A DNA stretch of 64,000 bases from Selenobaculum gibii. GTDB lineage: Bacteria; Bacillota; Negativicutes; ICN-92133. Below are positions 51,777-64,000 of this stretch, piece after piece. The stretch lies in NCBI RefSeq assembly GCF_030273445.1, contig NZ_CP120678.1, positions 211,501 through 275,500 on the forward strand. The letters are read 5' to 3'. The notes beneath the pieces were generated by a model. It had not been told where the DNA came from. It searched no databases and worked only from the letters and a program-made list of their open reading frames with translations. Position 1 is the stretch's first letter; every line of letters starts with the position of its first letter. A program made the translations under genes and the position numbers.

Positions 51777-54044
51777 ATGAATTGGAAAAATAGTTTGAAA
51801 TACAAAAAAATTATTGTCTTTCTATTTATAGCGATGTTCCTTCCATTATTTTTACTACTATCCTTTCGTGAAAAAGTTGCGACAATGCTTAATTATGAAG
51901 TGGAAATGGGTCTTGTCGAATTAACAAAACAAAACTCTATTTTATTAGAAGGTAAAATAAAGGCAACCTTCTCTTTTCTACATACGATGTCTAATCTGAT
52001 TACAAAAAGCGCTATAGGTGGAGAAGACATAGTAGAGAAAGATAACTTAATTAATTTTTTAAAAGAGGAATTTCAGAATAATAACTTTACTCGTTTTGGT
52101 ATTTTAGATACACAAGGGAGAGCCATTTATGGCTTTGATGTAGATTTTCGCAATATGAAATATTTAGAGGAATCCTTACAGGGGGAAAGTAAAGTGACAT
52201 ATGTTCCATGTACACCTTTTCTTGATCTTCACAGTATGGTTTTTTCAGTCCCAATTTATTCGAAGGATAATAAAATTATTGGTGTATTATATGCAATTTA
52301 TGGGATAGAAGATTTGAAAAAGTTTTTTTCATTTAGTTTTTTTGATGGAAAAGGAGATTGTTTTATTTTAAATCAATCCGGAAACTTATTGATTCCAGTA
52401 AAAGACAATGAAAAAAATGATCGTTTGCGTGACTACTTTCACCATTGGCAGGAAAAAACTGAAGTTGAAGATGATAATTTGCATAAATTCATTTTGATGT
52501 TAAGAGATGAACAACAAGCGGTAGGAAAAATTCAATTGAAAGGCTTGGGTGAACAATATATTGCCTGTGTCCCTTTAGGAAATATTAATGGAATTTATAC
52601 CGTTTCTAGTGTTCCGGCAGATTTTATAACAAAAAGGATAGCCAATATTCTTTTTCTAGTAACGATGGTTTTGCTAATTTCTTTGCTCATCTTATTTTGT
52701 ATATTGATTTATATTGAATTTATAGAAAATAAAAATCGTAAGAATGTTTATCGATTAGCATATATCGATCAGCTTACGAATTTAGGGAATTTTGAAAAGA
52801 TGAAATTGGATAAAGAAATAACGAAAAAAAATAATAAAGGAAAATATATTTTAGCAGTGGTTGATATTGATAAATTTAAATTGATTAATGAAATGATGAG
52901 TTATCAATATGGTTCCGAGCTTTTAACTTTTGTTGCATCAAAAATTGATACTGCTTTAATAGAAAATGAATATGTTTATCGGCTGGGCAACGATTTATTC
53001 GGGCTATTGTTAATTTCAAAAGAAAAGGAAGAAAATTTGACTAGACTGACTCAGCTGTTTGATGAAATAAGTGGATATTATAATCATAAACATGCATTAA
53101 CCTTTTCTTGTGGAATATATCAAATCGGGAAACACGATTTTGATTTGGCAAAATGCATTGATAATGCAAATATTGCGCGTCTGTCGGGAAAAAATTATAG
53201 TAATAACTCCTTTATATATTTCGATGATAAAATGTTAATCAAGATGCGGGAGATGAAAGAATTTGAGGATGGCCTGCAACAGGCTATTGAAGAAAAACAA
53301 TTTGAAATTTATTTACAGCCTAAATATAAAGTTCGCCCCCAAAAATATTTAGGCGGGGCGGAAGCGTTAGTCCGGTGGATTCATCCAACAAAAGGAATGA
53401 TCTCTCCTGCGAAATTTATTCCTGTATTTGAACAAAATGGGACTATTCAATATTTGGATATGTACGTTTTTGAAGCAGTTTGCCGGCAAATGAGAATTTG
53501 GCTTAATCAAGGAATTACACTTGTGCCGATATCAGTGAATATATCTAGACTTACCTTATTAGGGCAAAGCAATTTTATTGAACGGATTGAAGCAATTGCA
53601 CAAAAATATAATATTGCGCATAGCTTACTTGAACTAGAAATATTAGAGAGTGTATCTTTTAATAATAGCGAAGGTTTGACTGTATTTTTGAAAAAAATCA
53701 AAAATCGGGGATTTAAAATTTCTATTGATGATTTTGGAAGTGGATATTCCTCATTGGGTTTATTAAAAAATATGCCAATTGATACATTAAAAATAGATCG
53801 TAGCTTTTTTTCAGATTGGCAGCGAGAGCTTTATACAGTTGAAGAAACGAAGGAAAAGAGTATTGTGCGCTCAATAATTGAAATGGCGCAAGGCCTTAAT
53901 TTGAATACTGTGGCGGAAGGGATTGAAGAAGAATATCAAGTTGAGTTTTTAACAAATGTAGGTTGTGATTTGATTCAAGGATATTATTTTAGCAAGCCAT
54001 TACCTGTTGAAGCATTTGAAAAACTTTTAAAAAATAAAGAATAA
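51777..54044 (+). CDS. Membrane GGDEF-EAL protein with degenerate GGDEF
   Basis: A 755-residue protein: membrane helix ~10-30, extracellular sensor (Cache-like), second helix ~285-310, GGDEF-type domain (~325-480) and EAL domain (~500-750). The diguanylate cyclase site reads RLGNDLF instead of GGDEF, so synthesis is unlikely. The EAL domain keeps AEALVRW, the VNIS asparagine, the ELEILES glutamate, DDFGSGYSSL, KIDRSF and VAEGIEE, so it should hydrolyse cyclic di-GMP. The GGDEF-like part may bind GTP as a regulator. Good ribosome site (AAGGGGA). Monocistronic. Confidence 0.93.
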   Translation: MNWKNSLKYKKIIVFLFIAMFLPLFLLLSFREKVATMLNYEVEMGLVELTKQNSILLEGKIKATFSFLHTMSNLITKSAIGGEDIVEKDNLINFLKEEFQNNNFTRFGILDTQGRAIYGFDVDFRNMKYLEESLQGESKVTYVPCTPFLDLHSMVFSVPIYSKDNKIIGVLYAIYGIEDLKKFFSFSFFDGKGDCFILNQSGNLLIPVKDNEKNDRLRDYFHHWQEKTEVEDDNLHKFILMLRDEQQAVGKIQLKGLGEQYIACVPLGNINGIYTVSSVPADFITKRIANILFLVTMVLLISLLILFCILIYIEFIENKNRKNVYRLAYIDQLTNLGNFEKMKLDKEITKKNNKGKYILAVVDIDKFKLINEMMSYQYGSELLTFVASKIDTALIENEYVYRLGNDLFGLLLISKEKEENLTRLTQLFDEISGYYNHKHALTFSCGIYQIGKHDFDLAKCIDNANIARLSGKNYSNNSFIYFDDKMLIKMREMKEFEDGLQQAIEEKQFEIYLQPKYKVRPQKYLGGAEALVRWIHPTKGMISPAKFIPVFEQNGTIQYLDMYVFEAVCRQMRIWLNQGITLVPISVNISRLTLLGQSNFIERIEAIAQKYNIAHSLLELEILESVSFNNSEGLTVFLKKIKNRGFKISIDDFGSGYSSLGLLKNMPIDTLKIDRSFFSDWQRELYTVEETKEKSIVRSIIEMAQGLNLNTVAEGIEEEYQVEFLTNVGCDLIQGYYFSKPLPVEAFEKLLKNKE

Positions 54045-54056
54045 TGATCAGAAGTA

Positions 54057-54110
54057 AAATGTACCCTATAGAATTGACAGGAAAAGGTGTCAACTATAGG
54101 GTACATTTCT
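54057..54110. terminator. Bidirectional terminator between EAL gene and convergent dehydrogenase
   Basis: AAATGTACCCTATAG pairs perfectly with CTATAGGGTACATTT, with an inner GACA/TGTC pair. Confidence 0.95.
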
Positions 54111-54118
54111 TTGCTATT

Positions 54119-54991
54119 TTATTCTTTTTCTAAAACTTTAATTAGAGCTTGTGTACCGTAATTTTCTCCACCCTTGTGTGCAAGTTCTTCATATAAAGTT
54201 TTTGCAAGTGTAAGCCCTGGTAAATGAAGATTCATTTCCGCAGCAGAATCTAATGCGATTTTCATATCCTTAATAAAATGCTTGACGAAAAATCCTGGGT
54301 TGTAGTCTCCTTTAATAATGCGCGGGGCAAGATTACTTAATGACCAACTGCCTGCTGCGCCAGTTGAAATGCTATCTAGCACTGAGTTTGGGTCAAGACC
54401 AACTTTTTTTGCATAAACAATCGCTTCGCATACACCCATCATATTGGAAGCGATGACAATTTGATTGCACATCTTCGTATATTGTCCTGCGCCTGCACTG
54501 CCTTGCAGTTTGATATTTGTTCCTAAAAGCTGTAAGATTGGCAAAGCTTTTTCAAATACTTCCCTCTCGCCGCCGACCATAATGGCAAGCTGTCCGTTTT
54601 TTGCACCAATGTCGCCGCCAGAAACAGGCGCATCTAGTGCAAATAAATTTTTGTTCTTAGCTGCATTGGCAATTTTTTTTGCAAGAGTAGGGCTGGAAGT
54701 TGTCATATCAATACAGTAAGTACCAGGACGGGCATGATCTAAAATACCATCATGAAAATATACTTCTTCGACATCTTTTGGATAGCCAACCATAGTGATG
54801 ATGAAATTACACTTCTCTGCAATTGCTTTTGATGAATCCGCCCAAACGGCGCCTTTCTCTAAAAGTTCAGCTGCTTTTGTTTTTGTACGTGTATAAACAT
54901 GTACTTTGTAATTATCGTTGAGTAAATGAGTTGCCATGCTTTTTCCCATAACTCCGATACCGATAAATCCAATTGTTAGATTTTCTTTCAT
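54119..54991 (-). CDS. 3-hydroxyisobutyrate dehydrogenase family oxidoreductase
   Basis: A 290-residue NAD(P)-dependent beta-hydroxyacid dehydrogenase. The N-terminal dinucleotide fold has IGFIGIGVMGKSMA, then DAPVSGGDIGAKNGQL for substrate binding and the catalytic lysine in GAGQYTKMCNQI. It may act on tartronate semialdehyde, hydroxyisobutyrate or glyoxylate/succinic semialdehyde; sequence does not decide. GAGGAG precedes the ATG. It is alone on the minus strand. The 54992-55341 spacer to wecA is AT-rich with nothing recognised. Confidence 0.92.
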   Translation of the reverse strand: MKENLTIGFIGIGVMGKSMATHLLNDNYKVHVYTRTKTKAAELLEKGAVWADSSKAIAEKCNFIITMVGYPKDVEEVYFHDGILDHARPGTYCIDMTTSSPTLAKKIANAAKNKNLFALDAPVSGGDIGAKNGQLAIMVGGEREVFEKALPILQLLGTNIKLQGSAGAGQYTKMCNQIVIASNMMGVCEAIVYAKKVGLDPNSVLDSISTGAAGSWSLSNLAPRIIKGDYNPGFFVKHFIKDMKIALDSAAEMNLHLPGLTLAKTLYEELAHKGGENYGTQALIKVLEKE

Positions 54992-55341
54992 GATAAGATC
55001 TCCTCTTTTTCCTTACAACTTAGGATATATAAAGTAAAACTAAATTAAAGGATTAATTCACTTTCAGGTGAAATTTATTTTAGTTAGAATTATACAATAA
55101 CTTAGAAAAAATGACTAGAAGAGTATGATAAATTTAAAGGATACATGTGGATTTATAAATAGGTTAAAAAGAGATTTATAAAAGAGTAGCAAAGAGTAAT
55201 CAATTATTTTAGTCATTGTATCAATTTTTTGCTTTTTAGAGAGTTAACAAAAGTTTAAATATTTTCTTTAATAGAAATAAAAGGATTTGACTATTGCTGG
55301 GAAGTGTGAGAAAATGTCTTAGTTTACTCTATTTTATTTAA

Positions 55342-55370
55342 TTGACAGTCTAGAATTAGTGATGTACAAT
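55342..55370 (+). promoter_or_regulatory. Sigma-A promoter of wecA
   Basis: Perfect TTGACA, 17 bases, TACAAT, 32 bases before the wecA start. Confidence 0.88.
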
Positions 55371-55402
55371 GGGGTTGTTGTATAGAAAAGGGGTGCGAAA
55401 AT

Positions 55403-56440
55403 ATGATGCCGGATTATGTTTTGGCGTTTATTATTGCGATAGTAGTAGCCTATATTTTGACGCCTAGAGTAATTTCTTTAGCGAATAAAACAGGAGCAAT
55501 GGATGCGCCTGATGAGAGAAAAGTTCATAGTAAACCTATTCCTCGTATAGGTGGGCTTGCGATATATTTTGCTTTTATGGTAGCAGCTTTATTTACGGTG
55601 GATTTGACGAAAGAAGTCGTAGGGCTGTTAACTGGTGCTACAGTAATTCTAATTGTAGGGATTATTGACGATTTTAAGTCTTTGCCAGCAAAAGTTAAAC
55701 TGATGGGGCAGATTATTGCAGCGATTGTATTAGTGTTATTTGATGTTCGAATTGATTGCATTACGAATCCATTTGGTGATATGTTTTTCTTGAGTGAATA
55801 TTTAGCAATTCCAATTACGATATTTTGGATTGTTGGCTTGACGAATACTGTGAATTTAATTGATGGGTTGGATGGATTAGCAGCTGGTGTATCAACGATT
55901 GCTGCGATAACAATATTATTGGTTGCGTTGCAGCAGGGATTCTTACTTGTTGCGGTGCTTACAGCTGCCCTTGCAGGGGCTGCAATGGGATTCTTACAAT
56001 ATAACTTTAATCCAGCTAAGATTTTCATGGGTGATACAGGAAGTATGTTTTTGGGTTATATGTTAGCAGGAATTTCTGTATTAGGAGCGGTAAAAAGTGC
56101 AGCAACGATAGCTTTAATCGTGCCGATTTTGGCACTTGGACTTCCGATTCTTGATACGACTTTTGCGATTGTTCGCAGATATTTAAATGGAACACCGATA
56201 TTTAAGCCGGACAGAGGACATTTACATCATAGACTCTTGGATATGGGCTTTACGCAAAAACAAGCAGTATTGTTGATGTATGTAATTAGCGGTGGGCTTG
56301 GGTTAAGTGCGATTGCACTTACGGAAGTGAGCCGAGGTTTTGGCCTTTTAATTATTTTAGCTGTTACCTGCGCTGTTGTTTTTGGCGCGAAAAAGATTGG
56401 CATTTTAAAAACGAAGAAATCTATTGAAACGAATCAATAA
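55403..56440 (+). CDS. Undecaprenyl-phosphate GlcNAc-1-phosphate transferase family (WecA/TagO)
   Basis: A 345-residue polytopic enzyme of the PNPT family that moves GlcNAc-1-P from UDP-GlcNAc to undecaprenyl phosphate. Motifs: DAPDERKVHSKPIPRIGG, GIIDDFKSLPAK, the catalytic NTVNLIDGLDGLAAG, MGDTGSMFLG and the HHRLLDMG histidines. It starts teichoic acid or surface-polysaccharide synthesis. AAAGGGGTG precedes two tandem ATGs; the first is used. mnaA follows, separated by a short hairpin. Confidence 0.95.
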   Translation: MMPDYVLAFIIAIVVAYILTPRVISLANKTGAMDAPDERKVHSKPIPRIGGLAIYFAFMVAALFTVDLTKEVVGLLTGATVILIVGIIDDFKSLPAKVKLMGQIIAAIVLVLFDVRIDCITNPFGDMFFLSEYLAIPITIFWIVGLTNTVNLIDGLDGLAAGVSTIAAITILLVALQQGFLLVAVLTAALAGAAMGFLQYNFNPAKIFMGDTGSMFLGYMLAGISVLGAVKSAATIALIVPILALGLPILDTTFAIVRRYLNGTPIFKPDRGHLHHRLLDMGFTQKQAVLLMYVISGGLGLSAIALTEVSRGFGLLIILAVTCAVVFGAKKIGILKTKKSIETNQ

Positions 56441-56443
56441 TAT

Positions 56444-56471
56444 TAGGCAGGTGTAGACCTGCCTATTCTTT
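56444..56471 (+). terminator. Hairpin terminator between wecA and mnaA
   Basis: TAGGCAGGT pairs with ACCTGCCTA around a GTAG loop, followed by TTCTTT. It lies 22 bases before mnaA, so it may reduce rather than end transcription. Confidence 0.75.
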
Positions 56472-56493
56472 ACAAACTGGAAGGAGTAATGAA

Positions 56494-57642
56494 ATGCTAA
56501 AAGTAATGACTGTATTTGGTACGCGTCCGGAAGCAATAAAAATGGCGCCGGTTGTATTGGAATTGACAAAATATCCTGATTTAATTCAGCCGATTGTAGC
56601 GGTTACGGCGCAACATCGTGAAATGCTTGATCAGGTGCTTCATTTATTTGATATAAAACCTGATTATGATTTGGATATTATGGCGCAGGGGCAAACTCTC
56701 TTTGATATCACTTGTAAAGCTATGCAAGGGTTAAATCGTGTACTCAGTGAGTCAAAACCGGATATTGTATTGGTACATGGCGATACAACGACGACATTTG
56801 CAGGAGCCTTGGCAGCGTTTTATCATCAAACTGAAATTGGGCATGTGGAAGCAGGCCTTAGAACGCATAATAAATATTCACCATATCCAGAGGAAATGAA
56901 TCGCAAGCTTACGGGTTCACTTACAGATATGCATTTTGCTCCTACAGCTACGGCGAGCAATAATTTACGTCAAGAAAATATTAAAGAAGAAGCGATTTTT
57001 GTTACAGGTAATACGGTAATTGATGCGCTTCTTGCAACGGTTAACGAAAAATTTGAGTTTTCGAATGAAGTTTTGCGGAAAATCGACTATAAAAATCGTA
57101 AAGTTGTTTTAGTTACAACGCATCGCAGGGAAAATCTTGGTGAACCAATGCGTCATGTTTATCAAGCATTGCGTGATTTGGTCAACGAGTTTGAAGACAT
57201 TGAAATCGTTTTCCCTGTACATAAAAATCCTAAAGTCCGTGAAGTAGTAGAAAGTGAATTAGGCGGACTCGCGCGGGTAAATTTAATTGATCCTCTTGAT
57301 TATGAACCCTTTGCGAATCTTTTGGCGCGCTCTTATTTAGTACTTACAGATTCAGGTGGAATTCAAGAAGAAGCACCAGCATTAGGTAAGCCTGTATTGG
57401 TCCTTCGTGATACAACGGAACGTCCTGAAGCGATTGACGCAGGTACGGTGAAACTCATCGGTACCGATAAAATGAAAATATATAATGAGGCAAAATTATT
57501 GCTGTCAAATAAAAAGGAATATGAAAGAATGGCGAATGCTTGTAACCCATATGGTGATGGACAAGCTGCAAGAAGAATCGTTGAGGCTATTTTGTGGAAA
57601 CATGGCTTACGATCTGAAAAACCTGGGTCGTTTGAGTTTTAA
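56494..57642 (+). CDS. mnaA: UDP-N-acetylglucosamine 2-epimerase (non-hydrolysing)
   Basis: A 382-residue GT-B-fold enzyme converting UDP-GlcNAc to UDP-ManNAc. Motifs: VFGTRPEAIKMAPV, HGDTTTTFAGALAAFY, HVEAGLRT, TTHRRENLG and DSGGIQEEAPALGKPVLVLR (in part DSGGIQEEAP). Normal length. GGAAGGAG precedes the ATG. In B. subtilis mnaA also lies between upp and the atp operon. With WecA it points to a ManNAc-containing wall polymer. Confidence 0.97.
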   Translation: MLKVMTVFGTRPEAIKMAPVVLELTKYPDLIQPIVAVTAQHREMLDQVLHLFDIKPDYDLDIMAQGQTLFDITCKAMQGLNRVLSESKPDIVLVHGDTTTTFAGALAAFYHQTEIGHVEAGLRTHNKYSPYPEEMNRKLTGSLTDMHFAPTATASNNLRQENIKEEAIFVTGNTVIDALLATVNEKFEFSNEVLRKIDYKNRKVVLVTTHRRENLGEPMRHVYQALRDLVNEFEDIEIVFPVHKNPKVREVVESELGGLARVNLIDPLDYEPFANLLARSYLVLTDSGGIQEEAPALGKPVLVLRDTTERPEAIDAGTVKLIGTDKMKIYNEAKLLLSNKKEYERMANACNPYGDGQAARRIVEAILWKHGLRSEKPGSFEF

Positions 57643-57647
57643 ATTTT

Positions 57648-57679
57648 AGAGTTACTGCTTTTGTAGTAACTCTTTTTTA
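57648..57679 (+). terminator. Terminator after mnaA
   Basis: AGAGTTACT and AGTAACTCT form a 9-bp stem followed by six T. Only 33 bases remain before the AtpZ-like gene. Confidence 0.9.
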
Positions 57680-57712
57680 TCTATCTTCGGATAAAAGGAA
57701 GGAGGAGATCAT

Positions 57713-57931
57713 ATGAAAAAACGTGAAGAATCTACTCTGGCAGCAGCGGGATTTGCATTAGGGATAGGGATTAGCTTTGCAGTGATTATTGGGGTGGGAA
57801 TTTTTATTGGCAGGTGGATAGATGAGGTATTTTTGTCATCTCCTTGGGGAACAATAATAGGAATTGTTTTAGGTTTTATTACTGGCATGTGGTCAGTGTA
57901 TAAACGGCTAGTCGGGAAAAGTAAGATTTAA
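57713..57931 (+). CDS. AtpZ-like small membrane protein (AtpZ/AtpI family)
   Basis: A 72-residue protein with two hydrophobic helices (FALGIGISFAVIIGVGIFIG, then TIIGIVLGFITGMWSVY) linked by a short basic/acidic loop with the RWIDE motif. This is the ATPase gene 1/AtpZ family found at the head of atp operons; AtpZ and AtpI are linked to Mg2+ or Ca2+ supply or assembly of the enzyme. AAGGAGGAG precedes the ATG. A 325-base gap separates it from atpI. Confidence 0.85.
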   Translation: MKKREESTLAAAGFALGIGISFAVIIGVGIFIGRWIDEVFLSSPWGTIIGIVLGFITGMWSVYKRLVGKSKI

Positions 57932-58256
57932 AAATTTTTAGGATGTCGGAAAAAGTGGGCGAATATTTTTTTATTGTAAGAATAGTAAGTTTTTTCAGAA
58001 AAAATAAGTTTAATTTATAAAATCATATAGCACAACTATAATCAATCGTGTATAATACAAACATGACAAAAATTCTTGTTTAAAATGTAAAAGAAGAGAG
58101 CTTTTTAGCAGAAAAATTTGGTTATTTTATATTTTTGTAAAGGATTTGCTGAGTCTTTGTCGAAGATAAATGGTTGTTATTGTAGATGGTCGCTATATTA
58201 ATTAAATTTATGTTTTGATTTAATTAGATTATGAGATAGAATTTTGTGGGGGAGAT
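57932..58256 (+). promoter_or_regulatory. Leader region before atpI
   Basis: AT-rich, without a gene. It holds TATAAT at about 58050 (no good -35), a TGTCGAA heptamer (58158-58164, 0A-box-like, possibly chance) and an AATTAAAT/ATTTAATT hairpin near 58199-58225. Probably contains the promoter of the main atp operon. Confidence 0.4.
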
Positions 58257-58646
58257 ATGGAAAAAGTCTGGTGGGTGCATATTAGCCGAATTATTAAGCA
58301 ATATTTTATCAGCTTGATTATCGCTTGGGGTATACTTTATGCATATGGAAAACCAAGTTTGACATTTGGTGTTTTTGTTGGCGAATTGATTGGGGCAGTA
58401 TGTATTTTCATTATGGGAAATCGTATGTTAAAAAGTATTGATTTTTCGCCGGATGCTGCAGTTTTCACGATGAAGATAGGCTGGATGATTCGCTTATTTT
58501 TAATTTTGGGATGCTTAGCTGCGGTGATTCAGATTTCCGTATCATTGTTTTGGGCTGTGGTTACAGGATTTTTTTTAGCCGAGGTTATTATGCTGGCAAA
58601 TGCCGTGTATTGGATCTTGAAAAAAAATTCTGATAAACAAAAATAA
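58257..58646 (+). CDS. atpI: ATP synthase subunit I
   Basis: A 129-residue membrane protein with four hydrophobic helices and the AtpI-family layout. AtpI helps assemble or insert the c-ring and is not part of the finished enzyme in most bacteria. GGGGGAG precedes the ATG. First gene of the atpI-B-E-F-H-A-G-D run. Sequence conservation is low in this family, so position carries much of the call. Confidence 0.83.
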   Translation: MEKVWWVHISRIIKQYFISLIIAWGILYAYGKPSLTFGVFVGELIGAVCIFIMGNRMLKSIDFSPDAAVFTMKIGWMIRLFLILGCLAAVIQISVSLFWAVVTGFFLAEVIMLANAVYWILKKNSDKQK

Positions 58647-58679
58647 ATTTATAGACTACATAGCATGGGAGTGATTTGT

Positions 58680-59719
<1,040 letters not shown>

Positions 59720-59738
59720 TGGGAGAGTTTTGTGGATA

Positions 59739-59761
59739 AGGCGGCTGGTTTTCAGTCGCCT
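59739..59761 (+). other. Hairpin between atpE and atpF
   Basis: AGGCGGCTG pairs with CAGTCGCCT (one G-U) around a 5-base loop, without T run. It may stabilise the atpE end or mark processing, since c subunits are needed in excess. Confidence 0.55.
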
Positions 59762-59792
59762 GCTTACCGTCATATAAGGAGGTGCCTAAAAA

Positions 59793-60289
59793 TTGATTGA
59801 TATTAATATGACTTTGGTTGCCCAGATTTTGAACTTCTTGATCTTGGTAGCTATTTTATATAAAGTGGCTTATAAGCCCTTATTAAAGGTTCTGAATGAA
59901 CGTGAAGCTAAGATTGCCGGACATATCAACGAGGCAGAAGCACAGCAAAATGCTGCTGAAGAATTAAAGGCAGAATATCAAAAACAATTGGCAAATGCGA
60001 GAATTCAGGCACAAGAAATCGTGGATAAAGCGATGAAAGCTGCCGCTGAAGAAAGAGATGCAAGCATTGCTGAAACAAAAGCTGAGACTGCTCGCATGTT
60101 AAAAGTTGCCCGTGAAGAAATTGCGCGTGAACAAGCAAAAGCCATTGCTGAGGTACGCGGTCAAGTTGTTGCTTTATCTATGGCAGCGGCTACAAAAGTT
60201 ATCGGTAACAATATTGATGAAACTGTAGATGCTAAATTAGTAGAAGAGTTCATTGATAAAATTGATGCTGAGAAAATAGGTGGTTTACC

Positions 60290-60296
<7 letters not shown>
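59793..60296 (+). CDS. atpF: ATP synthase subunit b
   Basis: A 167-residue peripheral stalk subunit: one N-terminal membrane helix (ILNFLILVAILYKVAYKPLL, in part FLILVAILYKVAY) and a long charged coiled coil rich in Ala, Glu and Lys. Starts at TTG 59793, 7 bases after AAGGAGGTG; the next in-frame ATG would cut the N-terminus. Its end overlaps atpH by 7 bases. Confidence 0.96.
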
Positions 60297-62379
<2,083 letters not shown>

Positions 62380-62399
62380 GTGCAGCGAGGTGATGTGAA

Positions 62400-64000
<1,601 letters not shown>

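Overview
The window is a gene-dense chromosomal segment of a low-GC, spore-forming Firmicute. Sporulation is supported by a YabG-type coat protease, two SPOCS (DUF3794) proteins, a YabE-like G5/3D protein and an abrB promoter with a Spo0A-type box beside its start site. Gene order follows two blocks known from Bacillus subtilis: yaaO-yaaR-holB-yaaT-yabB-rsmI-abrB-metG-tatD-yabE-rnmV-rsmA-yabG-ispE-glmU-prs-pth, and rpmE-prfA-prmC-ywlC-mntP-ywlE-ywlG-glyA-upp-mnaA-atp. The overall style (lone GltA-type flavoprotein, SPOCS proteins, cyanophycin genes, AtpZ/AtpI) suggests a Negativicute or related Clostridia. That placement is inference; no rRNA or outer-membrane gene is present to settle it.

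Region by region. 1-7.2 kb: 3' end of a DegS-like kinase, then DNA replication and RNA modification genes. 7.2-7.8 kb: regulatory space between abrB and metG. 7.8-14.1 kb: metG to rsmA, with an unrecognised secreted protein inserted. 14.1-19.1 kb: an accessory insertion (small phage-like protein, decayed excisionase-like gene, amidohydrolase, unknown helical protein, GltA-type oxidoreductase, glycosyltransferase) between rsmA and yabG. 19.2-33 kb: accessory stretch with yabG, a phosphatase, a RarD-type permease, a frameshifted universal stress gene, a membrane ferredoxin, the SPOCS pair, a hybrid sensor kinase, a HipA-like kinase, an L,D-transpeptidase and a cyanophycin synthetase/cyanophycinase operon. 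33-42 kb: orphan cheW, ispE, a GntR regulator, glmU, prs, pth, a radical SAM protein and an HD-GYP phosphodiesterase. 42-50 kb: ribosome release, tRNA modification and one-carbon genes. 50-57.7 kb: dCMP deaminase, undecaprenyl-lipid enzymes and an EAL protein. 57.7-64 kb: the ATP synthase operon, cut by the window end inside atpD.

Most genes are housekeeping, separated by clear intrinsic terminators, many shared by convergent genes. The least ordinary sequence is non-coding. It includes a three-way-junction leader before cheW, a multi-hairpin element before the SPOCS operon, a perfect inverted repeat at that operon's putative promoter, a possible attenuator before pth and a dispersed hairpin family. 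All RNA structures were folded by eye and all protein assignments come from motif recognition; no database search was run.
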